From: an uncultured Clostridia bacterium
Lineage (GTDB): Bacteria; Bacillota; Clostridia; RGIG6154
DNA length: 23,078 nt
Direction of reading: 5' to 3'
Assembly (NCBI GenBank): GCA_934446135.1
Contig: CAKSDT010000016.1
Coordinates: 1-23,078 of the forward strand
Made by a program: the position numbers and the translations under genes. The stretch's first letter is position 1, and each line of letters begins with the position of its first letter. Below the pieces are notes generated by a model. That model had not been told where the DNA came from. It saw nothing but the letters and a program-made list of their open reading frames with translations, and did no database searches. Shown in pieces: positions 15,825 to 23,078 of the stretch.

Positions 15825-16031
15825 ATGAGTAAGTATAGTAAACTGTGGAATTGGATAAAGAAAACAAAATGCAATGAATTAAAATTGACTTTTTCAGATA
15901 TTGAAGAAATTGCAGGAGTACCTATTGACCATTCTTTTCTTAAATATAAAAAAGAACTTGAAGAATATGGCTACAAAACCGATAAAATATCTATGAAAGA
16001 TAAATCGGTTTCATTTTCTAAGTTGGGGTGA
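15825..16031 (+). CDS. Small conserved-looking protein, unknown function
   Basis: A 68-residue basic, soluble protein (MSKYSKLWNWIKKTKCNELK, then LTFSDIEEIAGVPIDHSF) with a good GAAAGGTGATATT ribosome binding site. The pattern YSKLWxWI...LTFxxIEEIAG...LKYKKEL resembles small proteins, sometimes labelled DUF7662-like, that are common in Clostridia. I cannot assign a function. It sits just after the SPFH terminator. Its stop overlaps the GTG codon upstream of the adenosine deaminase gene, so the two are probably co-transcribed. Confidence 0.65.
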   Translation: MSKYSKLWNWIKKTKCNELKLTFSDIEEIAGVPIDHSFLKYKKELEEYGYKTDKISMKDKSVSFSKLG

Positions 16032-16036
16032 TCAGA

Positions 16037-17023
16037 TTGGAAAAATGTTATGTTGATCTGCATGCACATATTGACGGTTCAATAACTCCGGAGATTGCAA
16101 TACAGTTGGCAAAAGGGCAAAGTATACTAATTCAGTCCGATAAAGAAGAATTGAGAAAAATAATGTCTGTTCCGAAAACTTGTGGAAACTTAAATGATTT
16201 CTTAAAATGCTTTGAATTTCCGCTTACACTTTTGCAGTCAAAAGAAGGACTTTCCGAAGCGGTCAGACTTATATTGGAAAATATGAAAAAAGACAAAGTT
16301 ATTTATTCTGAATTAAGGTTTGCACCGCAGTTGCACCAAAGACGGGGTATGACGCAGGAAGATGCGGTTAAAGCAGCACTTTCAGGATTAAAAAAGTCAG
16401 AAATTCCCGCAAATCTTATTCTTTGTCTTATGCGTGGTAATGATAATGAAGAAGAAAATTCCGAAACCCTTAACCTTGCTGAAAAGTATTTGGTTGATGA
16501 CGGCGGCGTAACGGCAATTGACCTTGCCGGTGCCGAAGGAATTTATCCGACAGAGAATTTTAAAGAAATATTTAACAGGGCAAGGAAGAGGAAAATACCT
16601 TTTACCATTCATGCAGGAGAGGCGGATGGACCGGAAAGTGTAAGGTCGGCGATCGATATGGGTGCTTTAAGGGTAGGTCATGGCATAAGTGCATATAAAG
16701 ATGAAGAACTTATGAAAGAAATTGAAGACAGAGGAATTTTTATGGAAATGTGCCCTACGAGCAATTTTATTACCGGAAGTGTTAAAAATGCGAAAAGTTA
16801 TCCTGCACGGACTTTTATCGACAAAGGAATAAAAGTTACCGTGAATACGGATGATATGGCTATAATCGGAACCACAAATTCACAAGAATTTGAATGTTTC
16901 GCCAAACTTGCAAATCTTAATTCTGATGAGCAAAAGCAGGTGCTGTTAGATTCAGCAGACGCTGCATTTACAACCTCAAAAACCAAAAACATACTGAAAG
17001 AACAAATAAACCGTCATTTTTGA
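16037..17023 (+). CDS. add: Adenosine deaminase
   Basis: A 328-residue zinc enzyme of purine salvage that hydrolyses adenosine or deoxyadenosine to inosine and ammonia in the cytoplasm. All signature motifs are present: HAHIDGS near the N-terminus (H9 and H11 zinc ligands), ELRFAPQLH, IHAGEA (H192 ligand, E195 catalytic), RVGHG, CPTSN, and VNTDD (D272-D273, zinc and substrate). I favour TTG at 16037 as the start because GGGGTGA (16025-16031) lies 5 bases upstream. A GTG at 16028 is in frame but has no ribosome binding site and overlaps the preceding stop. Related members can instead be adenine deaminases or futalosine pathway enzymes; the close match of motifs makes adenosine the best guess. 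Confidence 0.9.
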   Translation: MEKCYVDLHAHIDGSITPEIAIQLAKGQSILIQSDKEELRKIMSVPKTCGNLNDFLKCFEFPLTLLQSKEGLSEAVRLILENMKKDKVIYSELRFAPQLHQRRGMTQEDAVKAALSGLKKSEIPANLILCLMRGNDNEEENSETLNLAEKYLVDDGGVTAIDLAGAEGIYPTENFKEIFNRARKRKIPFTIHAGEADGPESVRSAIDMGALRVGHGISAYKDEELMKEIEDRGIFMEMCPTSNFITGSVKNAKSYPARTFIDKGIKVTVNTDDMAIIGTTNSQEFECFAKLANLNSDEQKQVLLDSADAAFTTSKTKNILKEQINRHF

Positions 17024-17151
17024 CGGCTCCATCGTGTCGATAAACACCTATCTACACGATGACAGGCTTCGAAAAGGAAAGGTAAATTTGCCGACATGAA
17101 TTCGTCGGCGTATGTGTATACGGTAGAATTTATGTTCGGCAAAAGCAAGCA

Positions 17152-17187
17152 AAAAACCTTGAACCCCCGGCGGTTTCAAGGTTTTTC
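17152..17187 (+). terminator. Rho-independent terminator after adenosine deaminase
   Basis: AAAAACCTTGAA (17152-17163) pairs with TTCAAGGTTTTT (17175-17186) around a GC-rich centre (CCCCCGGCGG), followed by a T run. It lies about 130 bases after the deaminase stop and could work in both directions. Confidence 0.8.
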
Positions 17188-17307
17188 TAATGCAGTTTCA
17201 TTATTTTTTGTCAGTAGTTATCCGAAAATTAATACGCTCAAATTATATACGGAAAAATGTATTAATATTTTTACTTGCGGTTGACCGACTTTTTCGACAG
17301 CCTGAAA

Positions 17308-17328
17308 CCGTCAATTTTGACGTTTTTT
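17308..17328 (+). terminator. Possible weak terminator-like hairpin
   Basis: CGTCA (17309-17313) pairs with TGACG (17318-17322) with a 4-base loop and a T6 run after it. The core nearly repeats the hairpin at 17011-17026. Confidence 0.4.
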
Positions 17329-17408
17329 GTTATAAGCATACTTTTTATAAAAAGTCAAGTCTTGTATTTATTTGAAAAAAGTGGTATTAAGTATAGGAGG
17401 TGATTTTA

Positions 17409-18275
17409 ATGAATAATAAAAATATGACTGCATTGATGTGTTTGTTTTTGAGAGCGTATCATTCAAAACAGGGCGGTGTCAAAGTAACAGATGATGAGAT
17501 TTCCAAAAAACTTATAACAGATGACGAATACAAAAAAGTATATGAAAGTCTTAACTTAGGTGCCGGATTTTTTGAAATACCATCAGAAACCAAAGATTGT
17601 GTTGACTTTATAGTAAACAACTATCTTGCACCGTCTGTTATTGCAAGAGGGGAGTTTGCCCAAAGGATAATAAAAACAGAAAAAAGACTCGGAACAAAGC
17701 AATGCGTGATGTTTGCCTCCGGGTATGATTCACTTCCTTACAACAACGGTGATATTTCATTTTTTGAAATAGACAGACCGCAAATGATTGCGGATAAATT
17801 GAAGAGGCTTACAAGGTCAGATGTAAATTGTTCTAATGTTAAATACATATCTGCAGATTTTGAGAAGGATGACACTATGGAATTGCTCAAAAAAAGTGGG
17901 ATTAACTTTAAAGAAAGAACACTGTTTCTGTTTCTTGGAATAAGTTTTTATCTTGAGAAAGAAGTGTTTTTTAAATTTATATCAGATATTTCGGAGTGCT
18001 GTGTTGAAGGGAGCGGACTCGTGTTTGATTATTCTCAGAAAACGGTTGGAAATATAAGAGAAAAACTTGCTTTTGGTGCGGGGGAAAAGATGAAATCGTT
18101 TTATGATTACCGTGAAATAGAGCATATGCTTGAAGAAAACGGGTTATACATATACGAACTGTTAGGCAGCAAGGAGGCAGAAAAAGACTTCCTCAAAAAA
18201 TTTAATGATGCCTCTGAAACAAAAATGGTTTACCCGAATGATGCCGGATGTTGTTTTGCAGTCAAAAAAAACTAA
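17409..18275 (+). CDS. Class I SAM-dependent methyltransferase, LCMT/PPM family (COG3315-like)
   Basis: A 288-residue soluble protein. Recognisable family blocks are MFASGYDSLPY (equivalent to the GAGLDTRAYR SAM-binding loop), FFEIDRPQMIADKL (the acidic strand end with E-x-D-x-P that defines this family), ADFEKDD, and LFLFLGISFYL (equivalent to the EGVxMYL motif). These proteins O-methylate carboxyl or hydroxyl groups on varied small molecules or proteins; the substrate here is unknown. The AGGAGGTGAT ribosome binding site (17395-17404) selects ATG 17409 over an in-frame GTG at 17400 that lies inside it. The gene stands alone: a new promoter for the kinase operon follows its stop. Confidence 0.8.
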   Translation: MNNKNMTALMCLFLRAYHSKQGGVKVTDDEISKKLITDDEYKKVYESLNLGAGFFEIPSETKDCVDFIVNNYLAPSVIARGEFAQRIIKTEKRLGTKQCVMFASGYDSLPYNNGDISFFEIDRPQMIADKLKRLTRSDVNCSNVKYISADFEKDDTMELLKKSGINFKERTLFLFLGISFYLEKEVFFKFISDISECCVEGSGLVFDYSQKTVGNIREKLAFGAGEKMKSFYDYREIEHMLEENGLYIYELLGSKEAEKDFLKKFNDASETKMVYPNDAGCCFAVKKN

Positions 18276-18307
18276 ATTTATTGCTTTTGCTGTTAGGGGT
18301 ATTTGTC

Positions 18308-18336
18308 TTGACAAAACCGGCATAAAAAGATATAAT
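18308..18336 (+). promoter_or_regulatory. Perfect-consensus sigma-A promoter of the kinase operon
   Basis: TTGACA (18308-18313), exactly 17 bases, then TATAAT (18331-18336). Both hexamers match consensus at all positions. The predicted start of transcription near 18343 is about 32 bases before the TTG start codon. Confidence 0.85.
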
Positions 18337-18374
18337 TACGATGTATATCTGTATAAAATAAAGGGGGCAGGGTA

Positions 18375-20171
18375 TTGGCAAAAAAGAAAAAACTCGGATT
18401 TAAAAAACTCCAGTGGCGGTTGGTGTTGGTATTCTTGCTTCTTATACTTTCAGTTCTTATTATTGCAGGAACATTTCTTTTGTCAGGTGTAATGAATTAT
18501 TACCACAATCAGTTTGAGGACACACTGACAAAAGAATTTTCCGGTGAAATTTCACAGAGTTTGAATTTTGCACTTAAAGAAGAAAATCCGGAACAAAAAA
18601 TTATTGAGGTAATGGAGGCATATAAAACAACCAGACTAGGGATAAATGAAAAAAGAAGTTACTATATTCTGGACGGTAAGACTGCGTCTATGATACACTC
18701 AAGTGAGGGTGACAATGCCCATATCAATATAACAAGCAATATTTTGGCATCATTGAGAGGCGAAATAGGTAACAGTGTTTCCTTAAAAAACGACTATATG
18801 GATTTTTCATACCCGCTAAAAGATGACAGTGGAGTAGAATATATTATTTATATAAAAGATTCAAAGCAGGATGTCAGAGAAGTAACGAAAAATCTTGCAC
18901 TTGTTGTAATTCAGTCAATATTTATCGGTGCTTTAATGGCAATGGTATTGGGAGTGTTTTTAAGCCGTACAATAAGCGGACCTATTATTAATCTTACCAA
19001 ATCGGCAGGTAAAATGGCAGAAGGAAATTTTGATGCCTCGATAGAGCCTGAAGGAGATGATGAGATAGGCATACTCACCAATACATTTAACTATATGGCA
19101 CAAAGGCTGAAAAACACATTGAGTGAAATATCCGGCGAAAAGGATAAAATTGAGGTTATTCTTAAAAATATGGCTGACGGAATAGTTGCCTTTGACTTAA
19201 ACGGAAAAATTCTTCATATGAATCACGCCGCCGAGAGAATGTTTGATGTAAATGGAAAAAACTTGGACTTTGACAGTTTTTTCTCTGTGATAGGTGTTAA
19301 AAATTTATCGCTTGATGAAATAGTGAATTCTGATGCGGAAAAAAATATCCAGATTAAAACCGATGATGCAGTGATTAATGTTCATATTGCACCGTACAAA
19401 GTTGAAAAAGGTACGGCGGAAGGTGTTATTGCAGCATTTCAGGATGTCACAAAGCAACAAAAACTTGACGATTCACGCCGTGCTTTTGTTGCAGATGTTT
19501 CGCATGAACTCAGGACACCGATAACTAATATAAAAAGTTACTCGGAAACACTCTTAGATGCATATGTTGATGACGAAGAAACAAGGAAAAGTTTTCTTAA
19601 AGTAATAAACAGTGAGGCAGACAGAATGACAAGACTTGTAAAAGATCTTCTTGTGCTGTCACAACTTGATTATTCAAAGGCAAAATTCCGTTTTGAGGAA
19701 GTTGATATAAGAGAGTTTCTTGAAGGAATTATGAATGCTATGAGAATAGAAGCCAAAAACCGAAATATGACATTCGAGTTCATAACAAGGAACAATGTTC
19801 CCGAATTTGTTGAACTCGACCGAGACAGAATGAATCAGGTAATAACGAATGTTATATCAAATGCCTTTAAGTATACAAAAGACGGCGGACACATAACTGT
19901 AATACTAAGTGCAGTTGAAAAGAGTATTCTGATAAGTGTAATTGATACCGGTATAGGAATACCGGAAAAAGATATAAAGATGGTATTTGAGAGATTTTAC
20001 AGGGTTGATAAAGCACGGTCCCGTGCAGAGGGCGGAACAGGACTGGGGCTTGCAATAGCAAGAGAAATTGTTAAGGCACACAGCGGAAATATTACTCTTG
20101 AAAGTGAGTATAATAAAGGTACTACTGTTATAATTACTCTTCCTGTAACTCAGGAAAACACGGAGGAATAA
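18375..20171 (+). CDS. WalK/PhoR-like sensor histidine kinase
   Basis: A 598-residue membrane sensor kinase. Domain order: membrane segment 1 (about 14-38), extracellular sensing region (about 40-175), membrane segment 2 (about 176-197), HAMP linker (about 198-250; SRTISGPIINLTKSAGKMAE), PAS domain (about 260-365; NMADGIVAFDLNGKILHMN), HisKA with the phosphoacceptor H377 in SHELRTPIT, and the ATPase domain with the N box (ITNVISNAFKYT), DTGIGIPEKD, FERFYRVDKARS and GGTGLGLAI. All catalytic boxes look intact. The TTG start at 18375 follows an AAGGGGGCAGGG purine-rich site. The layout is that of cell-wall/phosphate-type kinases, but no response regulator gene is adjacent, so its partner must be encoded elsewhere. 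The DivIVA-type gene follows after 2 bases. Confidence 0.92.
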   Translation: MAKKKKLGFKKLQWRLVLVFLLLILSVLIIAGTFLLSGVMNYYHNQFEDTLTKEFSGEISQSLNFALKEENPEQKIIEVMEAYKTTRLGINEKRSYYILDGKTASMIHSSEGDNAHINITSNILASLRGEIGNSVSLKNDYMDFSYPLKDDSGVEYIIYIKDSKQDVREVTKNLALVVIQSIFIGALMAMVLGVFLSRTISGPIINLTKSAGKMAEGNFDASIEPEGDDEIGILTNTFNYMAQRLKNTLSEISGEKDKIEVILKNMADGIVAFDLNGKILHMNHAAERMFDVNGKNLDFDSFFSVIGVKNLSLDEIVNSDAEKNIQIKTDDAVINVHIAPYKVEKGTAEGVIAAFQDVTKQQKLDDSRRAFVADVSHELRTPITNIKSYSETLLDAYVDDEETRKSFLKVINSEADRMTRLVKDLLVLSQLDYSKAKFRFEEVDIREFLEGIMNAMRIEAKNRNMTFEFITRNNVPEFVELDRDRMNQVITNVISNAFKYTKDGGHITVILSAVEKSILISVIDTGIGIPEKDIKMVFERFYRVDKARSRAEGGTGLGLAIAREIVKAHSGNITLESEYNKGTTVIITLPVTQENTEE

Positions 20172-20173
20172 AA

Positions 20174-20623
20174 ATGAACGAAATGATAAAATTTAAGAAG
20201 GCATTTTTCGGTTATTCAAAAAAAAGCGTTAATGATTATATTGAATCACTAAACAACGAATGTGTAAATGCTGTTGAGGATAAAAACGACGAGATTGATG
20301 AACTTAAGACCGAAACGGAAAATCTTAAACAGGAAAACGACAGGTTAAGACAGAGGCTTGAGGAAGTTTCGGATAAGGCACTTTGTGTTGGCGAAACCAT
20401 TCTTATTGCAAAAGAGAGAGCCGATGAAATAATTGCTGAAGCAGAAAAAGAAGCCGTAGAAAGAAAAAGAACCATAGAACTTGAAATCAAGGAAGCGTCT
20501 ATGGTGCTTAAGAAAATGAATACGGAAATAAAGCAAATCAAGTCAAGTGTTGCAGACTCTGTTTCAAAATATCAGTCGGAACTTGATACAATACTTAAAT
20601 ATACTGAAAGGACGGAAAACTGA
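20174..20623 (+). CDS. DivIVA-domain coiled-coil protein
   Basis: A 149-residue protein. It opens with the DivIVA/GpsB membrane-binding motif FKKAFFGYSKKSVNDYIESL and continues as a nearly unbroken coiled coil (about 25-145) rich in Glu, Lys and Leu. These proteins sense membrane curvature and recruit division, wall-synthesis or sporulation factors to poles and septa. It is shorter than many DivIVA proteins. GGAGG inside the kinase stop region serves as the ribosome binding site. Coupling with a WalK-like kinase in one transcript suggests a link between wall stress sensing and cell-pole organisation, which is an inference. Confidence 0.88.
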   Translation: MNEMIKFKKAFFGYSKKSVNDYIESLNNECVNAVEDKNDEIDELKTETENLKQENDRLRQRLEEVSDKALCVGETILIAKERADEIIAEAEKEAVERKRTIELEIKEASMVLKKMNTEIKQIKSSVADSVSKYQSELDTILKYTERTEN

Positions 20624-20625
20624 TT

Positions 20626-21105
20626 ATGCGTAAAATTATAGAAATACTTGAACAGGATTGCCGCAAAACACCTGAAGAAATTGCAAAAAAAATCGGCAGG
20701 GATGTTGAAACTGTAAAAAAACAGATTAAAGAACTTGAAGATAGAGGCGTTATTGCAGGATATAAAGCACTTATAAACTGGGATGAATTTGACAGAGATT
20801 TGGTGGTATCGCAAATTGAACTCAGAGTTATGCCGCAGATAGGGAAAGGTTGTGACAGAATTGCGGAAAAGATTTATCAGTATCCGCAAGTTAAGAGTAT
20901 GTTTCTTGTTTCGGGAGGATATGATCTTTGCCTTACCATTTCGGGTCAGAATATGAAAGATGTCGCCTTGTTTGTTGCCGAAAAACTTGCACCGATGGAA
21001 TGTATTGTTTCTACAACAACTCATTTTATTTTAAAGAAATATAAAGAACACGGTGTAATTTTTGAACACGGTGAAACAGACAACAGGCAGGTGATTACTT
21101 TATGA
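20626..21105 (+). CDS. Lrp/AsnC-family transcriptional regulator
   Basis: A 159-residue regulator with an N-terminal winged helix-turn-helix (about 1-60; KTPEEIAKKIGRDVETVKKQ, then LEDRGVIAGYKALI) and a C-terminal ligand-sensing domain of the RAM/AsnC type (about 65-145; YPQVKSMFLVSGGYDLCLTI). Such proteins respond to amino acids and form octamers. The stop overlaps the aminotransferase start as ATGA, so the two are translationally coupled. This pairing fits local control of amino acid metabolism, with the aminotransferase as a likely target or functional partner. Confidence 0.9.
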   Translation: MRKIIEILEQDCRKTPEEIAKKIGRDVETVKKQIKELEDRGVIAGYKALINWDEFDRDLVVSQIELRVMPQIGKGCDRIAEKIYQYPQVKSMFLVSGGYDLCLTISGQNMKDVALFVAEKLAPMECIVSTTTHFILKKYKEHGVIFEHGETDNRQVITL

Positions 21106-22265
21106 TAAAACCTGAAAATTTAATATCTTCAGTGGCAAGGGAAATAAAACCGTCAGGTATAAGAAAGTTTTTTGATATTGTTGCAACTATGCCTGATGCA
21201 ATTTCACTTGGTATCGGAGAGCCTGATTTTGTTACGCCGTGGCATATAAGGGATGCCGGTATGGCTTCGCTTGAAAAAGGGCAGACTTATTACACTTCAA
21301 ATTCCGGACTTGCAGAACTCCGGAGCGAAATATGCAAGTATCTGGAAAGAAGATTTGACCTTTCATATAACGAAAAGGAAGTACTTGTAACTGTTGGCGG
21401 AAGTGAGGCAATAGACCTTGCATTCAGGGCACTTTTAAATCCGGGAGAAGAAGTAATTATACCTGAACCGAGTTTTGTCTGTTATTCGCCATGTACACTT
21501 CTTGCAGGCGGAACTCCCGTTTCTCTTCCCACATATGAAAAGGACGATTTCAGATTAAGTATTGAAGAACTAAATAACAAAATAACAGATAAAACAAAAA
21601 TACTTGTACTTCCTTATCCGAATAACCCGACAGGTGCGATACTTGAAAAAGATGACCTTGTTAAAATTGCTGAAGTAATAAAGGACACAAATATAATTGT
21701 TTTGGCGGACGAAATATATGCAGAACTTACTTATGGGAAAAAGCATTGTTCAATTGCAAATATCAAAGATATGAAAGAAAGAACTGTTCTTGTAAGCGGA
21801 TTTTCCAAAAGTTACGCTATGACAGGTTGGCGGCTTGGCTATGCTGTCGGAAATGCCTCAATCATTAAGGCGATGACAAAAGTTCATCAGTTTGCAATAA
21901 TGTCAGCGCCGACTACGAGTCAGTATGCAGCAATTGAAGCACTTAAAAACGGTGATAATGATATTGAGGAAATGGCATATGAATATAATGAGAGAAGAAT
22001 TCATATTATAGACAGATTTAATAATATGGGAATGAAGTGCTTTGACGCAAAGGGGGCATTCTATGTATTTCCGTCTATAAAAGATACCAATATGACATCG
22101 GAGGAATTTTGCAACAATTTGTTGAAGCATAAAGGCGTTGCAATAATTCCGGGTAATGCATTCGGAAATTCGGGTGAAGGGTATGCAAGAGTGTCCTACG
22201 CATACTCAATGAAGCAAATAGATAGGGCACTTAACAAAATAGAAGAATATTTAGGTGAATTATGA
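21102..22265 (+). CDS. Class I/II pyridoxal phosphate aminotransferase
   Basis: A 387-residue cytoplasmic aminotransferase of fold type I. Visible motifs: LGIGEPDFVTP at the N-terminus, YTSNSGLAELR, GGSEAIDLAFRALLNPGEEV, LPYPNNPTG (Asn contacting the cofactor), ADEIYAELTY (Asp pairing with the pyridine nitrogen), SGFSKSYAMTGWRLGY with the Schiff-base lysine K236, and ARVSYA with the substrate carboxylate Arg near the C-terminus. It resembles PatA/AspC-like enzymes acting on aspartate, aromatic or other amino acids, and the substrate cannot be read from the sequence. It overlaps its neighbours on both sides by 4 bases (ATGA). Confidence 0.93.
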   Translation: MIKPENLISSVAREIKPSGIRKFFDIVATMPDAISLGIGEPDFVTPWHIRDAGMASLEKGQTYYTSNSGLAELRSEICKYLERRFDLSYNEKEVLVTVGGSEAIDLAFRALLNPGEEVIIPEPSFVCYSPCTLLAGGTPVSLPTYEKDDFRLSIEELNNKITDKTKILVLPYPNNPTGAILEKDDLVKIAEVIKDTNIIVLADEIYAELTYGKKHCSIANIKDMKERTVLVSGFSKSYAMTGWRLGYAVGNASIIKAMTKVHQFAIMSAPTTSQYAAIEALKNGDNDIEEMAYEYNERRIHIIDRFNNMGMKCFDAKGAFYVFPSIKDTNMTSEEFCNNLLKHKGVAIIPGNAFGNSGEGYARVSYAYSMKQIDRALNKIEEYLGEL

Positions 22266-23078
22266 AATTAGCAGTAATTGATTTAGGATCCAATTCCGCA
22301 AGAATGGGAATTTATACAAATGAAAACGGGTTTGAAGAAATATTAAGCAGAAGATATAATACAAGACTTGCTGAAGGTTTGAGAAAGAATAATCTTTTGC
22401 AGAAAGAACCTATGGAAAGAACCCTTGATGCCTTTATAAAGTTTAAAGAGATAATAGTCCGTGAAAAATGCGACAAAATAAAAGCCGTTTCTACCGAGAG
22501 TTTAAGGCGTGCGGAAAATTCGGATTATTTTGTGAATCTTGTAAAAGAAAAAACGGAAATCGAAATCGAAATAATTGACGGTGAGAGTGAAAGCAAATAC
22601 GGTGCTATGGCAGCGTCCCGTTCTACATTATATAAAAAGTTTTATACTCTGGATGTGGGAGGGGGAAGTTTTGAACTTTCAAAAGTTAAGAACGGAAGAA
22701 TTGAAAACAGTGTTTGCTTACCGTACGGCTGCGTTGTACTCACTGAAAAATTTGAACCTGATATAAACGGCAACGATAGAATAGACAGGTTTTTGGCAGA
22801 TGTGTTCGAAAAAATCGGATGGATCAATGAAACGCTTCCGGTTGTTACTCTCGGCGGTTCGGCAAAAGAGATTGCCAGAGTTACCTATAAAGATAAAAAT
22901 GTGAGCGATTATGACGGTCTTTCCGCCAAAAATTATGATGCTTTTGAACTTTATGATGAAATCATAAAAACGCCTATTGAGGAAAGAAACAAGAAATTCG
23001 GTATGGAAAAAGCAAGGGCTGATATAATAAATGCGGGACTGTCGGTGATAGTAAATTTTCTTAAAGTGTCTCGCTCGG
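22262..23078 (+). CDS. Ppx/GppA-family phosphatase, N-terminal part (3' end outside window)
   Basis: The open frame starts at ATG 22262, overlapping the aminotransferase stop (ATGA), and runs off the window after about 272 codons without a stop. The actin-like ATPase fold is evident: IDLGSNSARMGIY (phosphate-binding loop 1), AVSTESLRRAENSDYF, IIDGESESKYGA, LDVGGGSFELS (phosphate-binding loop 2) and VVTLGGSAKEIA. Family members hydrolyse polyphosphate or pppGpp, linking phosphate storage and stringent signalling. A polyphosphate kinase gene could lie just downstream but is not in view. Confidence 0.9.
   Translation, partial: MKLAVIDLGSNSARMGIYTNENGFEEILSRRYNTRLAEGLRKNNLLQKEPMERTLDAFIKFKEIIVREKCDKIKAVSTESLRRAENSDYFVNLVKEKTEIEIEIIDGESESKYGAMAASRSTLYKKFYTLDVGGGSFELSKVKNGRIENSVCLPYGCVVLTEKFEPDINGNDRIDRFLADVFEKIGWINETLPVVTLGGSAKEIARVTYKDKNVSDYDGLSAKNYDAFELYDEIIKTPIEERNKKFGMEKARADIINAGLSVIVNFLKVSRS

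Larger units (their letters stand above)
17024..17408. other. Structured intergenic region with several inverted repeats
   Basis: No gene is convincing. Features in order: hairpin CCGTCA-TTTT-TGACGG overlapping the deaminase stop (17011-17026); 8-bp inverted repeat CATCGTGT/ACACGATG (17030-17061); GCCGAC/GTCGGC stem (17090-17109); a terminator (17152-17187); and a second CGTCA/TGACG hairpin with a T6 run (17309-17328). CAGGCTTCGAAAA (17063-17075) is roughly complementary to CTTTTTCGACAGCCTG (17289-17304). The near-matching outer hairpins and inner inverted segments suggest a small repeat element or stacked terminators. Confidence 0.5.

Noticed and set aside
17096..17375. Two small plus-strand ORFs in the intergenic block
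   Set aside because: They read through the terminator and hairpin sequences, have no ribosome binding sites, and look like chance frames.
18205..18492. 95-residue frame spanning the methyltransferase end and kinase start
   Set aside because: It overlaps both real genes in another frame and covers the consensus promoter.

Overview
The window is AT-rich DNA that looks like it comes from an anaerobic, low-GC Gram-positive bacterium of the class Clostridia, probably gut-associated. The reasons are strong AGGAGG-type ribosome binding sites, sigma-A style promoters, a DivIVA protein, a WalK-like kinase, a DUF4367-type protein, and enzymes for plant-sugar use and strictly anaerobic Fe-S/radical chemistry. 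TAG, TAA and TGA all act as normal stops, so the code is standard.

Positions 1-6675 form a decaying L-rhamnose/glycoside region. It holds the 3' end of rhamnose isomerase (rhaA), an intact cytoplasmic GH78 alpha-L-rhamnosidase and an AraC-type regulator. A run of broken genes follows: a 27-codon stub of an ADP-ribosylglycohydrolase, remnants of two further GH78 genes on the minus strand, and an RpiB/LacAB-type isomerase with an in-frame TAG near its start. The remnants show a deleted catalytic domain, a 10-bp tandem duplication, a Trp-to-stop change and a probably lost start codon.

Positions 6949-13469 hold the most unusual unit. A minus-strand AraC-type regulator faces a six-gene operon across two overlapping divergent promoters. 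The operon encodes a U32-peptidase-like protein, a radical SAM/SPASM protein, three tandem paralogous Fe-S proteins related to the epoxyqueuosine reductase / reductive dehalogenase fold, and a YgjV-type membrane protein between the first and second paralogs. It ends at a perfect 14-bp hairpin. I infer a regulated anaerobic redox system with an unknown substrate.

Positions 13487-17186 hold a frameshifted DUF4367-type membrane protein gene (minus strand), an NfeD-SPFH membrane pair, a small conserved-looking protein, and adenosine deaminase. A structured intergenic region of about 385 bp follows.

Positions 17409-23078 hold a COG3315-type methyltransferase. After it comes a tightly packed operon behind a perfect-consensus promoter: sensor histidine kinase without an adjacent response regulator, DivIVA-domain protein, Lrp/AsnC regulator, class I/II aminotransferase, and an Ppx/GppA phosphatase cut off by the window end.
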